Source of the DNA: an uncultured Phycisphaerales bacterium
Lineage (GTDB): Bacteria > Planctomycetota > Phycisphaerae > Phycisphaerales > SM1A02
Length of the DNA stretch: 13,668 nt
NCBI GenBank assembly: GCA_946886375.1
Contig: CAMPIL010000056.1
Coordinates: forward strand, 1 to 13,668
Reading direction: 5' to 3'
Shown: piece by piece, positions 1 to 7,797 of the stretch
How positions within the stretch are numbered: position 1 is the stretch's first letter
How the letters are laid out: every line of letters begins with the position of its first letter
Program-made: the position numbers and the translations under genes
Notes under the pieces: model-generated
Databases searched by the model: none
Told to the model about the DNA's origin: nothing
What the model saw: the letters and a program-made list of their open reading frames with translations, nothing else

Positions 1-28
1 TGGGTGGACTATGATTCGCATTTGATAT

Positions 29-71
29 TAGGGAATTCTCCCTAGGCACGATTGAGTACGCCTTTCCGTAC
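29..71. promoter_or_regulatory. Two small inverted repeats upstream of the histidine kinase gene
   Basis: Two perfect inverted repeats lie in the 135 bp before the kinase gene. The first is TAGGGA-ATTC-TCCCTA at 29-44 (6-bp arms, 4-nt centre). The second is GTACG-CCTTTC-CGTAC at 56-71 (5-bp arms, 6-nt centre). Neither is followed by a T-run, so they do not look like intrinsic terminators, and operator sites are the more natural reading. No convincing -35/-10 pair was found nearby; TTGAGT at 52-57 has no good -10 partner. Short repeats like these can occur by chance, so this is a candidate only. Confidence 0.25.
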
Positions 72-118
72 GATGGTTAGTTCGCAGACAGCAGCGCGTC
101 ATGGTTTGGCCGCGCTTT

Positions 119-123
119 AGGAG
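119..123 (+). promoter_or_regulatory. Ribosome binding site for the histidine kinase (AGGAG)
   Basis: AGGAG lies 12 nt before the GTG at 136. The spacing is a little long. However, the kinase frame is closed by TAG at 118-120, and GTG 136 is the first good start codon after it, so the site supports GTG as the true start. Confidence 0.5.
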
Positions 124-135
124 TGCAACCGAGCC

Positions 136-3100
136 GTGCAATTGTCCGAGCCATCAACGCGGGGGCAACGACCGGGTTGGGGGTTGTGGCTTTGGATCGG
201 CATCGCCTCGATCCTCTATTTTTTGGGCGCAAAACTGGGGCTTTCCCAAGCGGTTGTGCATGAGAGCGCATCATCGCTGTGGCCGCCCACGGGCATTGCC
301 ATCGCAGCCGTTCTTCTGCTGGGCTATCGAGCCTGTGCGGGCATTTTCATTGCTGCCTGGCTCGCCAATGCAACGAGCACTCATTCCACGGTGCCCGCCG
401 CGGCAGCCATAGCGGCCGGCAACACGCTTGAGGCCGCAGCCTGCGTGTTCCTCCTCAACTCTCTTGCAGCCGGCCACCGGATGTTCGATTTCGCCGGCAG
501 CATCATTCGGTATGCCCTGTTTGCCGCACCGGTGGGATGTGCTGTCAGCGCGAGCATTGGGGTGATCGCTCTGGTTCTCAGCGGCGCAGCACCGGCTGAA
601 AGCGCGGGGGCCGTGTGGACGACCTGGTGGCTGGGGGACTTGGTCAGCGCTTTGGTGTTCGCGCCGCTTTTGCTCGTCTGGCTGCTGGTGCCTCCGCCGC
701 GGTTCAGCCTGCGCAAGTGTGTTGAGGCCGCTGCGCTGATTGCCACGACGATTGCGATCGCCGGATTGATCTTCGGCAACCTGCTGCCACCCCCCTATGA
801 CAAATTCCCCCAGCCGTTCCTCGTGATCCCGCCGCTGGTGTGGGGCTCGTATCGCTTTGGAAGACACGGCGCAGTGACGGTGACGTTCATCATCGCGATC
901 GTCGCGGTGTGGAACACGCTAAAGGGGCAAGGCCCGTTTTTTGAATTCGACCCGAGCAGTTCGCTTGTGCTCCTGCAGATATTCACAGGCACGGTCGCGG
1001 TCACCGGGCTGGTGATTGCGGCACTTTTGCACCAGCAGCGCCGCGCTGAAGTGGCCGCCGACCAGACGCAGGATCGCCTGGAAATCGCATTGTGGGCCGG
1101 GAACATGGGGGCGTGGGAATGGGATCTTGCCGCCGACGAATTCATCTGGACGCCAACGCTTGAGGCGATTCACGGCCTTGAGTCAGGCTCTTTCGGCGGG
1201 AGCATGGAAGATTTCCAACGATCGATTTATCCCGAAGACCGCGAGTCGGTCGTAGCCACGCTCCGCCGCGCGATCCGCGAAGAGTTGGAGTATCACGCCG
1301 AGTATCGCATCCTCATGCCGGACCGCGAAGTGAAGTGGCTTGAGACCAACGGGCGCGTGATTCGCGATGATTCAGGCAAGGCGCAGCGCATGGTCGGCGT
1401 GTGCACGGACATAACCTCGCGCAAGAGCGCTGAGCAGCGCCTCGCGGCCAAGCATGCCATCACGCGAATACTCGCCGAAGCGTCTTCCCTGGCGGATGCC
1501 GCGCCGGGCATACTCCGCGCCCTGGGTGAAAGCGTGGACGGAAGCGTCAGCGCGCTGTGGATTCCTGATGCCTGCGGCCGCCACATTCGCTGCGCCCAGG
1601 TCTGGACCAAGCCGCTGGTCCAAGACTGCGACGGGTTTCTCGATATGACTCGAGAGATTCAGTTTGACTGTGGCGTTGGGTTGCCGGGACGGGTGTGGTC
1701 GAATCGAACTGCCGCAGGCATTGTCGATCTGGCGCAGGATTCGAATTTTCCGCGCCGGCATGCGGCGGCGCAGGCCGGATTGCACAGCGGCCTGGCGTTT
1801 CCCATTGCCGCTGCGGGCGAGGTCTTCGGCGTCATCGAGTTTTTCACGAATTACCGGCTGGAAGCCGACCCGCCGCTCCTGCGCATGATCACGGTGCTGG
1901 GTCAGGACATCGCCCAGTTCATTCGACGCAAACTCGCTGAGAAATCCCTGGCCGACGCGCAACAGCAACTTCAGGTTGTCGCGGACACCATGAACGCGCC
2001 GGTCACCCGCTGCGGCCGCGACCTGACATACAAATGGGCCAATCGTCAGTACGCGCAGTGGATCGGCCTGCCGGCAGACCAGATCATCAACCGTCCCATC
2101 CATGAGGTGATCGGCACAGAAGCATTCGAGCGGCTGCTGCCCTACATCCAACGCGTCCTGGCGGGCGAAACCGTCAACTACGAGGCGCAACTTCAATTCC
2201 GCGCGGGCAGGCTCATCTGGGTGGCGGGCTCCTACGCGCCGACCTTTGACGCGAGCGGCGCGGTGGATGGCTGGGTGGCGCTGATTCAGAGCATTGATGA
2301 TCGCAAGAAGTTCGAGGACGTGCTGCGCGACAGCGAGCATCGGGCCCATCACAGCCTGGAGGAACTTCGGGCCATCTATCGCGACACGCCCGTGGGTTTG
2401 TGCTTCATCGATCCCGATCTCAAGTTCGCAAAAGTCAACTCGCGCATGGCCGCCTTCAGCGGACTTGAGCCTGAACAATTGATCGGCCGCTGCGCCGACG
2501 AAACCACGCTGCCGGGCGTCAATGTGGTGCAGGCGCTTCGCGATGCGCTGGCTGCGGGCGTCCCGCTGGAGCGAGAGTGCACCGCCCAATCGCCCGCGGA
2601 CCCCGATGTGCTCCGCAACTGGCTGGTGAGTTTTTATCCCGTGAAGGATTCCGATGACCGCGTCCTGGGCGTGAACTGCGTGGTGCACGACATCACCGAG
2701 CGCAAGCGCATCGAATCCGAAATCCAGTTGCATCGCGAGCGCCTGGAGGAACTGGTCGTCCAGCGCACCTCGCAACTTGAATCCACGCACCAGCAACTGC
2801 GATTGTCCGAGCGCATGGCGTCGATGGGCACTCTGGCCGCAGGCCTCGGTCACGACATGGGCAATCTTCTGCTTCCCATCCGCTCGCGCCTGGATGTGCT
2901 GCGGTCAGCGTTCCTGCCGGTGGAAGCCGGCGAGCACGTCGAAGCCATTGAAACCTGCGTCAAGCACCTTCAGACTCTGGTCCGCGGGCTGAGATTGTTT
3001 TCCCTTGATCCCATGCAGCAGGATTCCGGCGACGTGTCGGATTTGACCGAATGGGTCGACGAAGCCGCGCCTTTCTTCAACGGCGTGTTGTTCGGCAACA

Positions 3101-3873
3101 TCCAACTCGTCGTAGACATTCCAAAGGATCTGCCGCCGCTGGCGATCGCTTCGCATGCCCTCACGCAGGCAGTGCTGAATCTGATCAACAACGCCCGCGA
3201 CGCCATTGGCCCGGACCGGTCGGGTGAGATCATCCTTCGCGCCACCATGCTGGATCAAGTGATGCCCAACGGAGTGGCGGCAGGCGAATCACAGGGCGGT
3301 CAGCGGCCGCATGTCCGGCTTTCGGTCATCGACAATGGCCCGGGCATGGCGCCGGAGGTTCTGGCCCATGCGGTCGAGCCGTTCTTCACCACGCGCACCC
3401 GGACACTGTCAACCGGGCTGGGCCTGTCGGTGGTGCACGGTCTCATGCGTTCGGCGGGCGGGGCGATGGAAATCCATTCGCCGCCGCGCGGCAGTTCGGG
3501 CACGGGAACCGAGGTGTCGCTGTATCTGCCGGTCATGCAGCGCATGCAATTCTCGTCAACGCCTGACGGCGAAAAGCCGGTAGCGGCGGTGTCCGTATCC
3601 AACCCCCGCAACCGCGCGCTTCTGGCCACCGTGTTTGAATCGCTGGGCTTCAACGTGGTGCAGGACGCCAACGGCTCTCCGGGCAACAGCGAGGTCTGGA
3701 TCACCGAAGCCACCGATGACCGTCTGCCCGCCGCACGGGATTTCCTCCAGTCGCAGTCGGATCGACGCGTGATTTTGATTGGCGGGGCGCCGGAACCCTG
3801 GCAGGAACTCGATGTCCGGGTCATCGACCAGACCTGCACGCCCAGCGCCATACGAGCCGCTCTGGATTCCTGA
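136..3873 (+). CDS. Membrane hybrid histidine kinase: MASE1-PAS-GAF-PAS-PAS-HisKA-HATPase with degenerate receiver
   Basis: A 1245-residue sensor kinase that should autophosphorylate a histidine in response to membrane and cytoplasmic signals. Residues ~18-300 form a multi-pass MASE1 sensor, with the motifs WPPTGIAIAAVLLLG and WWLGDLVSALVFAPLLL. PAS 1 spans ~315-430 and ends in DITSRK. A GAF domain spans ~440-600. PAS 2 spans ~611-725 and PAS 3 ~741-860, ending in DITERK. A coiled coil leads to the DHp helix with the H-box GLGHDMGNLLLPI, giving His906 as the predicted phosphorylation site. The ATPase domain has an N-box (LNLINNARDAI, Asn1019), a G1 box (DNGPGM, Asp1066) and a G2 box (STGLGLS, ~1092-1098). 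Residues ~1146-1245 resemble a receiver fold but lack the acidic pocket, and Glu1191 appears where the phospho-acceptor Asp should be. No response regulator is encoded nearby, so the kinase is an orphan in this window. The start is GTG. Ligand and partner cannot be predicted. Confidence 0.93.
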   Translation: MQLSEPSTRGQRPGWGLWLWIGIASILYFLGAKLGLSQAVVHESASSLWPPTGIAIAAVLLLGYRACAGIFIAAWLANATSTHSTVPAAAAIAAGNTLEAAACVFLLNSLAAGHRMFDFAGSIIRYALFAAPVGCAVSASIGVIALVLSGAAPAESAGAVWTTWWLGDLVSALVFAPLLLVWLLVPPPRFSLRKCVEAAALIATTIAIAGLIFGNLLPPPYDKFPQPFLVIPPLVWGSYRFGRHGAVTVTFIIAIVAVWNTLKGQGPFFEFDPSSSLVLLQIFTGTVAVTGLVIAALLHQQRRAEVAADQTQDRLEIALWAGNMGAWEWDLAADEFIWTPTLEAIHGLESGSFGGSMEDFQRSIYPEDRESVVATLRRAIREELEYHAEYRILMPDREVKWLETNGRVIRDDSGKAQRMVGVCTDITSRKSAEQRLAAKHAITRILAEASSLADAAPGILRALGESVDGSVSALWIPDACGRHIRCAQVWTKPLVQDCDGFLDMTREIQFDCGVGLPGRVWSNRTAAGIVDLAQDSNFPRRHAAAQAGLHSGLAFPIAAAGEVFGVIEFFTNYRLEADPPLLRMITVLGQDIAQFIRRKLAEKSLADAQQQLQVVADTMNAPVTRCGRDLTYKWANRQYAQWIGLPADQIINRPIHEVIGTEAFERLLPYIQRVLAGETVNYEAQLQFRAGRLIWVAGSYAPTFDASGAVDGWVALIQSIDDRKKFEDVLRDSEHRAHHSLEELRAIYRDTPVGLCFIDPDLKFAKVNSRMAAFSGLEPEQLIGRCADETTLPGVNVVQALRDALAAGVPLERECTAQSPADPDVLRNWLVSFYPVKDSDDRVLGVNCVVHDITERKRIESEIQLHRERLEELVVQRTSQLESTHQQLRLSERMASMGTLAAGLGHDMGNLLLPIRSRLDVLRSAFLPVEAGEHVEAIETCVKHLQTLVRGLRLFSLDPMQQDSGDVSDLTEWVDEAAPFFNGVLFGNIQLVVDIPKDLPPLAIASHALTQAVLNLINNARDAIGPDRSGEIILRATMLDQVMPNGVAAGESQGGQRPHVRLSVIDNGPGMAPEVLAHAVEPFFTTRTRTLSTGLGLSVVHGLMRSAGGAMEIHSPPRGSSGTGTEVSLYLPVMQRMQFSSTPDGEKPVAAVSVSNPRNRALLATVFESLGFNVVQDANGSPGNSEVWITEATDDRLPAARDFLQSQSDRRVILIGGAPEPWQELDVRVIDQTCTPSAIRAALDS

Positions 3874-3906
3874 ACGCACGAGCATTGGCCGACGAACATT
3901 CCATTG

Positions 3907-3935
3907 AAAAAGCCCCCGGCACACGCCGGGGGCTT
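3907..3935 (-). terminator. Strong intrinsic terminator in the convergent gap
   Basis: A perfect 11-bp GC-rich stem, AAGCCCCCGGC / GCCGGGGGCTT, encloses a 4-nt loop (ACAC on the + strand). Read on the - strand, the stem ends in a run of five T, from the A5 at 3907-3911. The terminator is therefore best formed for the leftward peptidase gene, whose stop codon lies about 30 bp upstream of it. On the + strand the stem is followed only by TTGATGATG, so termination of the kinase transcript would be weaker, although both convergent genes may share the hairpin. Confidence 0.9.
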
Positions 3936-3964
3936 GATGATGCAGTGACAATGCAACAAGGCGC

Positions 3965-6900
3965 TTACGGGCACGCGCCCCAGCCGTTGATGACCGCGAG
4001 CATGTCGCTCACGTTGACTTGGCCGTCGCCGCCGGGCGGGGCCACGTCAGCCGTGCACAGATTGCATGGCCCCCAGGCGTTGAGGATCATGAGCAGATCG
4101 CTCACATTGACCTGGCCGTCGCCGGAGCAATCCGACACGCACGGCGGACGGATGCCCCAGATCTGCACATCGTCAATGTTCCAGCCTTGATACACGACGG
4201 AAGTGTCAGTCGTGCCCATGGTCCAGCGGAGTTGAATGTTGGCTTGGCCGTCGGCCACCGCGCTGATGTTGTGCGAAACCAGCGTCCAAGACACCGGGTT
4301 CACCGAACCGCCAGTGTGATTCCAGACGGTCGTCCAGTTGACGCCATCGTTGGACACTTGCACCTTGGCGTGGTCGAACGTCGCGGATTCGATGCCCAGC
4401 CAGCGCTGGAATCGCAATTCGGTTCCGGTGAGGTTGGAGCAGTTGAACGGCGTGGTGGTCAGGCTGTATTCAGGCATGCTGTTGGTGTAGTAGCCGTTGA
4501 GGTTGTAGCCATACACGTTCGTGCCGGTGAATCCTGAAGGCGGATCAAGTCGGCCGGTCGTCGTGCCGCAGCCACACGGCACGCCCCAAGCCCAGCCGTT
4601 GCTGGCCGGACCGGTGATGATCCAGCCCGGGTTGGTGTCCATGTTCCAACTGTGCGCCAGTTGCGGTCCGCCGACGGTGATGTTCACGTTGGCGATGTTG
4701 GAGTCGAGACCATCGTGGGCTTTGTAAGTGAATGCGTCAGGCCCGGCATGATCGGGGTCGGGCTTGTACCGCACGACGTTGCCGTTGGACAATATCGTGT
4801 ACGGCACGCCGCCGATGGCTCCGCCGTTGGGATCAAACAACGTGCCGTTGGCTGGCAGCGACAGGATCACATAATCCAGGCTGCCGACCGAAGACACCGC
4901 GTTCAACGTGATGTCCGAAGTCACCAGCACGGGAACAGTCTGCGTCACGTGGCTGGCGATCGGCGGGCACACTTCTCCCGTGGGAACAATTCGAAGTTCC
5001 CACGAGTTCAAGGTTCCTGAATCGGTGGATGCGTGGTCGGAAATCTTCAACTGCCAGTTTCCGCCCACGACCTGGCCGCTGAAATTTGCCAGCATGCCTG
5101 GGCCGTCGGGATTCACCGTGCCATCGCTGTAGGTCTTGATGATGTTGTCGGCCGACCCGCCCGTGCGGTTATGCAGGCGCACCACGGTGCCCTGCGGTGA
5201 GGTCAACTCAACAATCAGTTCGCCAATATTGGTGTGGCTGATGTTCACCGCCACGTCCACATCGCCCATGCAGTAGGTGTCAGGCACGTTGATAGTGCTG
5301 GTGACGCCTGGGGTCAGGTCCGGCAGCGGCTTGGGCGTATCGGTGGATGGATATGCAACGCGGCCGATCTCAAGATTGACGGTACGGAACGTGTCGCCAA
5401 GTCCGTTGGTCAGGTTCGTGAAATTGATGACCGTGTTGTACAGGCCATTGGGAAGGCTGGCGGCATTGGCGTTGATGCTAACCGTCACGGTTGTTACCGC
5501 ATGCGGGGCGAGCGTGCCCGAGGCGTTGAGCACCGTGATCCACGGCGCAGCGCAGGTAACCGCGTACTCCATCGGCTCGTCTTCGACGTTTTCAACGGTG
5601 TAATCCTTGGTCGCGGGAGAGAACGGGCCGCCATTGGAGCCCAAGGACGCGAAGTGCGTCGCGGGATTGATGCTGAGGCCCACGATCAGCGGCGGTCCAG
5701 GCATGTTGTGATCGGTGAAGCCGTTGTTGATCTGGTGGTAGTGCGGCGTGCCGTTTTCGATGTTGCCATCGTTGTCGTCCAGCGTCAGCACGTCGATGGT
5801 GATCTGGGGCGTGATCGAACTGCCGCTGTGCACCAGCACGCTGTTGATCATCAAATTGCTGAGAATTTCGCGATAAGTGCCCGGATGTGTAATGGCCAGG
5901 TTATTGCGCGTGCTCCACACGCAGCCGGAGAACAACTGGCCGCAGGCGTGGATTCCGCTGCCGCAACTTGAACAGTTTGAAGTCTGGTACTGGCAGTTGT
6001 TGTCCGCGGTGCGCAGGCAGTCGCCGCAGGCGTGGAAGCCGTCGCCCAGACAGGGCGAGTCGGAGATCAACACGCCCATGGTGTCGCCGAACCCTTCGCC
6101 GTATGCCCCCTGTCCGCTGCCGGCGGCGTTCACGATGCGATGACCGTACTCGTGATGCACGACGGTGGAGTTGGCGGTGTTGGAGCACGTCGCGCCGGCG
6201 TTATAAAAGTTGATCGTCTGATCCAACGAGCTGTAGAACGCGTTGCAGGTCTGCGAGAGGTTGACATTGACCGGAAAATTGACTTCGTTGGAAATGGTCG
6301 GAAACGTCGGGTGGTGTTGCAGCAGGTAATCGCGCACGACGTTGGCATGAATGTACGCGTTGACTTCGGCCCGCTTGTACTGGCCCGGGTTGCCCGCCAC
6401 GTCCGGATCGTTGTACAGAAAATTCGCCGGTCCCGGCGGGGTCACGTTCTGCGACATGACGGTGTTGCCGCCGCCCGGCGTGGTCGTGTTGATCACGCGG
6501 AAGTATTGTCCGCGCACTTCGGAATCCACCACCACCGGGCTGGAGCCGGCGTTGGGAATCGTGAAGTTGCCGCTGACGTCCGCGAAGACGAAATTGCCTG
6601 CAATCCCGACGCGGGCATACGGCATGGGCATGATCTGCGTGGGAAAACAGGTGTCCGCGCCGTTGCCGGTGGTGGCCCGCCCGCTGACGTTGCCCGTCAC
6701 ATCAACATCGTGAAGCAGATCTTCCTGATGCAGAATCGCGCCGGTGGCAATGTCGGTGAGCAATCGCTGCGCCTTGTAGGTCTGTTGGGCCGGGTTGTCG
6801 GCTTCAACGACGAACTCCAGCGCGACGGCAGGCTTCACGACCATCTCTTCCACTCCAGCCCAGATGACCGCCCGCGGCTGGCCGACAATGACCGCTTCAT

Positions 6901-7507
6901 TCCCAAGCGCCGCGCGGGCCGAGGCCAGGGCGGCAGCGAGATTCGGCCTGTTCAGCTGCGCCCGGTTGACGCGGAACGCGCCCAGTTCGCGAAGATGCAA
7001 CTTCGCCAGCACCAGCGGATTGTTCGCCTGGTTGCGCGTCAGCACCGTCATGCGCGAGCCATACACCTCTAGGCCATCGCGCACCTGCGTGTAGTACTGA
7101 GCCGTGAACTTGTACGTGCCCGTCTGCTTGTTGTACATGAGACCCAGCGAGTTGCCGCCGGGATTGTCCTGCGGAATGAACGACGCAAACGGCGCGACTT
7201 CCTCGGCGGCAATGCCCAGTAGCGGAAGGGCCGTCCGGCGGAACGCTTCGGCCGAGGCCTTGGCGGTCGCGCCGTGACTGAACGCCGGTCCGTACACGCT
7301 CGTGCCGCCGCGCCACGTGCCAATTCTCGCGCCTGGAAGAGTTTGCGCCAGAAGTTCCTGCTTGGACAGGGCATCAAGCGCGGTGGACATCTCGTTGGAT
7401 GCGGGACTTTGATCAGCAGGGGCCTGGGCGCCGCTCTGCGGGGACGCCACAAGAAGGGTTGATACAGTGGCCAGCAATCCGACGAAGGCGAGTTTCAAAC
7501 TGTGCAT
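3965..7507 (-). CDS. Secreted M36-like (fungalysin/thermolysin-type) metallopeptidase with P-domain and GC-type dockerin tail
   Basis: A 1180-residue exported protein. A signal peptide (MHSLKLAFVGLLATVSTLLV..., likely cut after AQA at ~29) is followed by an FTP/PepSY-like propeptide (~30-260). The peptidase domain (~265-605) carries HEYGH (452-456) and GEGFGD with Glu471, giving the zinc ligands and catalytic Glu of the thermolysin/M36 clan. It also holds an insert with eight Cys at 486-529 and ends with NGTPHYHQI. Next come a BACON/Ig-like domain (~605-715), a proprotein-convertase-type P-domain (~735-840), a cadherin-like Ig domain (~850-945) and a MAM/jelly-roll-like domain (~953-1115). 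The C-terminus has two dockerin-like motifs, GDGQVNVSDLLMILNAWG and GDGQVNVSDMLAVINGWG (~1121-1180), thought to anchor or sort such proteins in Phycisphaerae. The frame is open upstream to a GTG at 7576, but ATG 7507 has both the signal peptide and an RBS. The substrate is unknown. A strong terminator follows the gene. The peptidase call is good; exact family membership is less certain. Confidence 0.85.
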   Translation of the reverse strand: MHSLKLAFVGLLATVSTLLVASPQSGAQAPADQSPASNEMSTALDALSKQELLAQTLPGARIGTWRGGTSVYGPAFSHGATAKASAEAFRRTALPLLGIAAEEVAPFASFIPQDNPGGNSLGLMYNKQTGTYKFTAQYYTQVRDGLEVYGSRMTVLTRNQANNPLVLAKLHLRELGAFRVNRAQLNRPNLAAALASARAALGNEAVIVGQPRAVIWAGVEEMVVKPAVALEFVVEADNPAQQTYKAQRLLTDIATGAILHQEDLLHDVDVTGNVSGRATTGNGADTCFPTQIMPMPYARVGIAGNFVFADVSGNFTIPNAGSSPVVVDSEVRGQYFRVINTTTPGGGNTVMSQNVTPPGPANFLYNDPDVAGNPGQYKRAEVNAYIHANVVRDYLLQHHPTFPTISNEVNFPVNVNLSQTCNAFYSSLDQTINFYNAGATCSNTANSTVVHHEYGHRIVNAAGSGQGAYGEGFGDTMGVLISDSPCLGDGFHACGDCLRTADNNCQYQTSNCSSCGSGIHACGQLFSGCVWSTRNNLAITHPGTYREILSNLMINSVLVHSGSSITPQITIDVLTLDDNDGNIENGTPHYHQINNGFTDHNMPGPPLIVGLSINPATHFASLGSNGGPFSPATKDYTVENVEDEPMEYAVTCAAPWITVLNASGTLAPHAVTTVTVSINANAASLPNGLYNTVINFTNLTNGLGDTFRTVNLEIGRVAYPSTDTPKPLPDLTPGVTSTINVPDTYCMGDVDVAVNISHTNIGELIVELTSPQGTVVRLHNRTGGSADNIIKTYSDGTVNPDGPGMLANFSGQVVGGNWQLKISDHASTDSGTLNSWELRIVPTGEVCPPIASHVTQTVPVLVTSDITLNAVSSVGSLDYVILSLPANGTLFDPNGGAIGGVPYTILSNGNVVRYKPDPDHAGPDAFTYKAHDGLDSNIANVNITVGGPQLAHSWNMDTNPGWIITGPASNGWAWGVPCGCGTTTGRLDPPSGFTGTNVYGYNLNGYYTNSMPEYSLTTTPFNCSNLTGTELRFQRWLGIESATFDHAKVQVSNDGVNWTTVWNHTGGSVNPVSWTLVSHNISAVADGQANIQLRWTMGTTDTSVVYQGWNIDDVQIWGIRPPCVSDCSGDGQVNVSDLLMILNAWGPCNLCTADVAPPGGDGQVNVSDMLAVINGWGACP

Positions 7508-7512
7508 GTTTA

Positions 7513-7517
7513 CCTTT
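7513..7517 (-). promoter_or_regulatory. Ribosome binding site for the secreted peptidase (AAAGG)
   Basis: Read on the - strand, AAAGG is followed by the 5-nt spacer TAAAC and then ATG at 7507. This favours ATG 7507 over the upstream in-frame GTG at 7576, which would put 23 hydrophilic residues in front of an otherwise normal signal peptide. Confidence 0.55.
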
Positions 7518-7660
7518 ACCTGTTTCGCGAGGGTGCAATGACAATCTGGGAAGGCGCGCGACAGCCTGCGGGTCACTGGACCGCGCAGTCAGAAACGTAC
7601 TCCCCACATGGCTCTTTTGCAAAGAAATTCGCCGAAAATCCAGCAGGCTCTTGACCCGTT

Positions 7661-7670
7661 CTCGCGCGAG
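7661..7670. promoter_or_regulatory. Perfect palindrome in the divergent intergenic region
   Basis: CTCGCGCGAG is a perfect 10-bp palindrome midway between the divergent peptidase and glycosyltransferase genes (intergenic 7508-7797). It is flanked by CCCG (7655-7658) and CGGG, which extend the symmetry with a 2-bp mismatch on each side, and it follows a TTGACC (7651-7656) that resembles a -35 hexamer. The position suits an operator acting on one or both genes. No matching -10 was identified, and GC-rich palindromes arise easily in this genome. The rest of the interval shows no other structure or gene. Confidence 0.25.
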
Positions 7671-7797
7671 CGCGGGACCGATTGACCACATCAAACCTGA
7701 TACCAAATCGCCGTTCGTCAGATTCGCCAGCGAGCGGCTGCTGTTGGGCAGCAATCTGTCCACACGCATCGATGCGCGTGAGTGCTATTCTGATGCC

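Noticed and set aside
1..45. Possible C-terminal tail of an upstream + strand gene (WVDYDSHLILGNSP then TAG)
   Set aside because: Only 14 codons are visible, with no family signature, so nothing distinguishes it from chance open frame.
1372..2853. Long antisense open frame (493 codons) inside the histidine kinase gene
   Set aside because: It lies wholly opposite a gene with clear domains. Such frames are common in GC-rich coding DNA, and its translation shows no recognisable motif.
6032..7072. 346-codon + strand open frame opposite the peptidase gene
   Set aside because: It is the reverse-complement shadow of the propeptide/peptidase region, with Arg/Val/His-rich composition and no domain.
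7508..7576. GTG 7576 as start of the peptidase gene
   Set aside because: It would place 23 mostly polar residues before a good signal peptide; ATG 7507 has AAAGG at the right distance.
7590..7625. Sigma70-like promoter for the peptidase gene (TTGCAA / TACGTT on the - strand)
   Set aside because: The spacing is 17 bp but both hexamers match the consensus poorly, no better than expected by chance in 290 bp.
7399..7797. 5' extension of the glycosyltransferase reading frame
   Set aside because: It would overlap the divergent peptidase gene's 5' end and adds residues with no membrane or family character; ATG 7798 begins the conserved protein.
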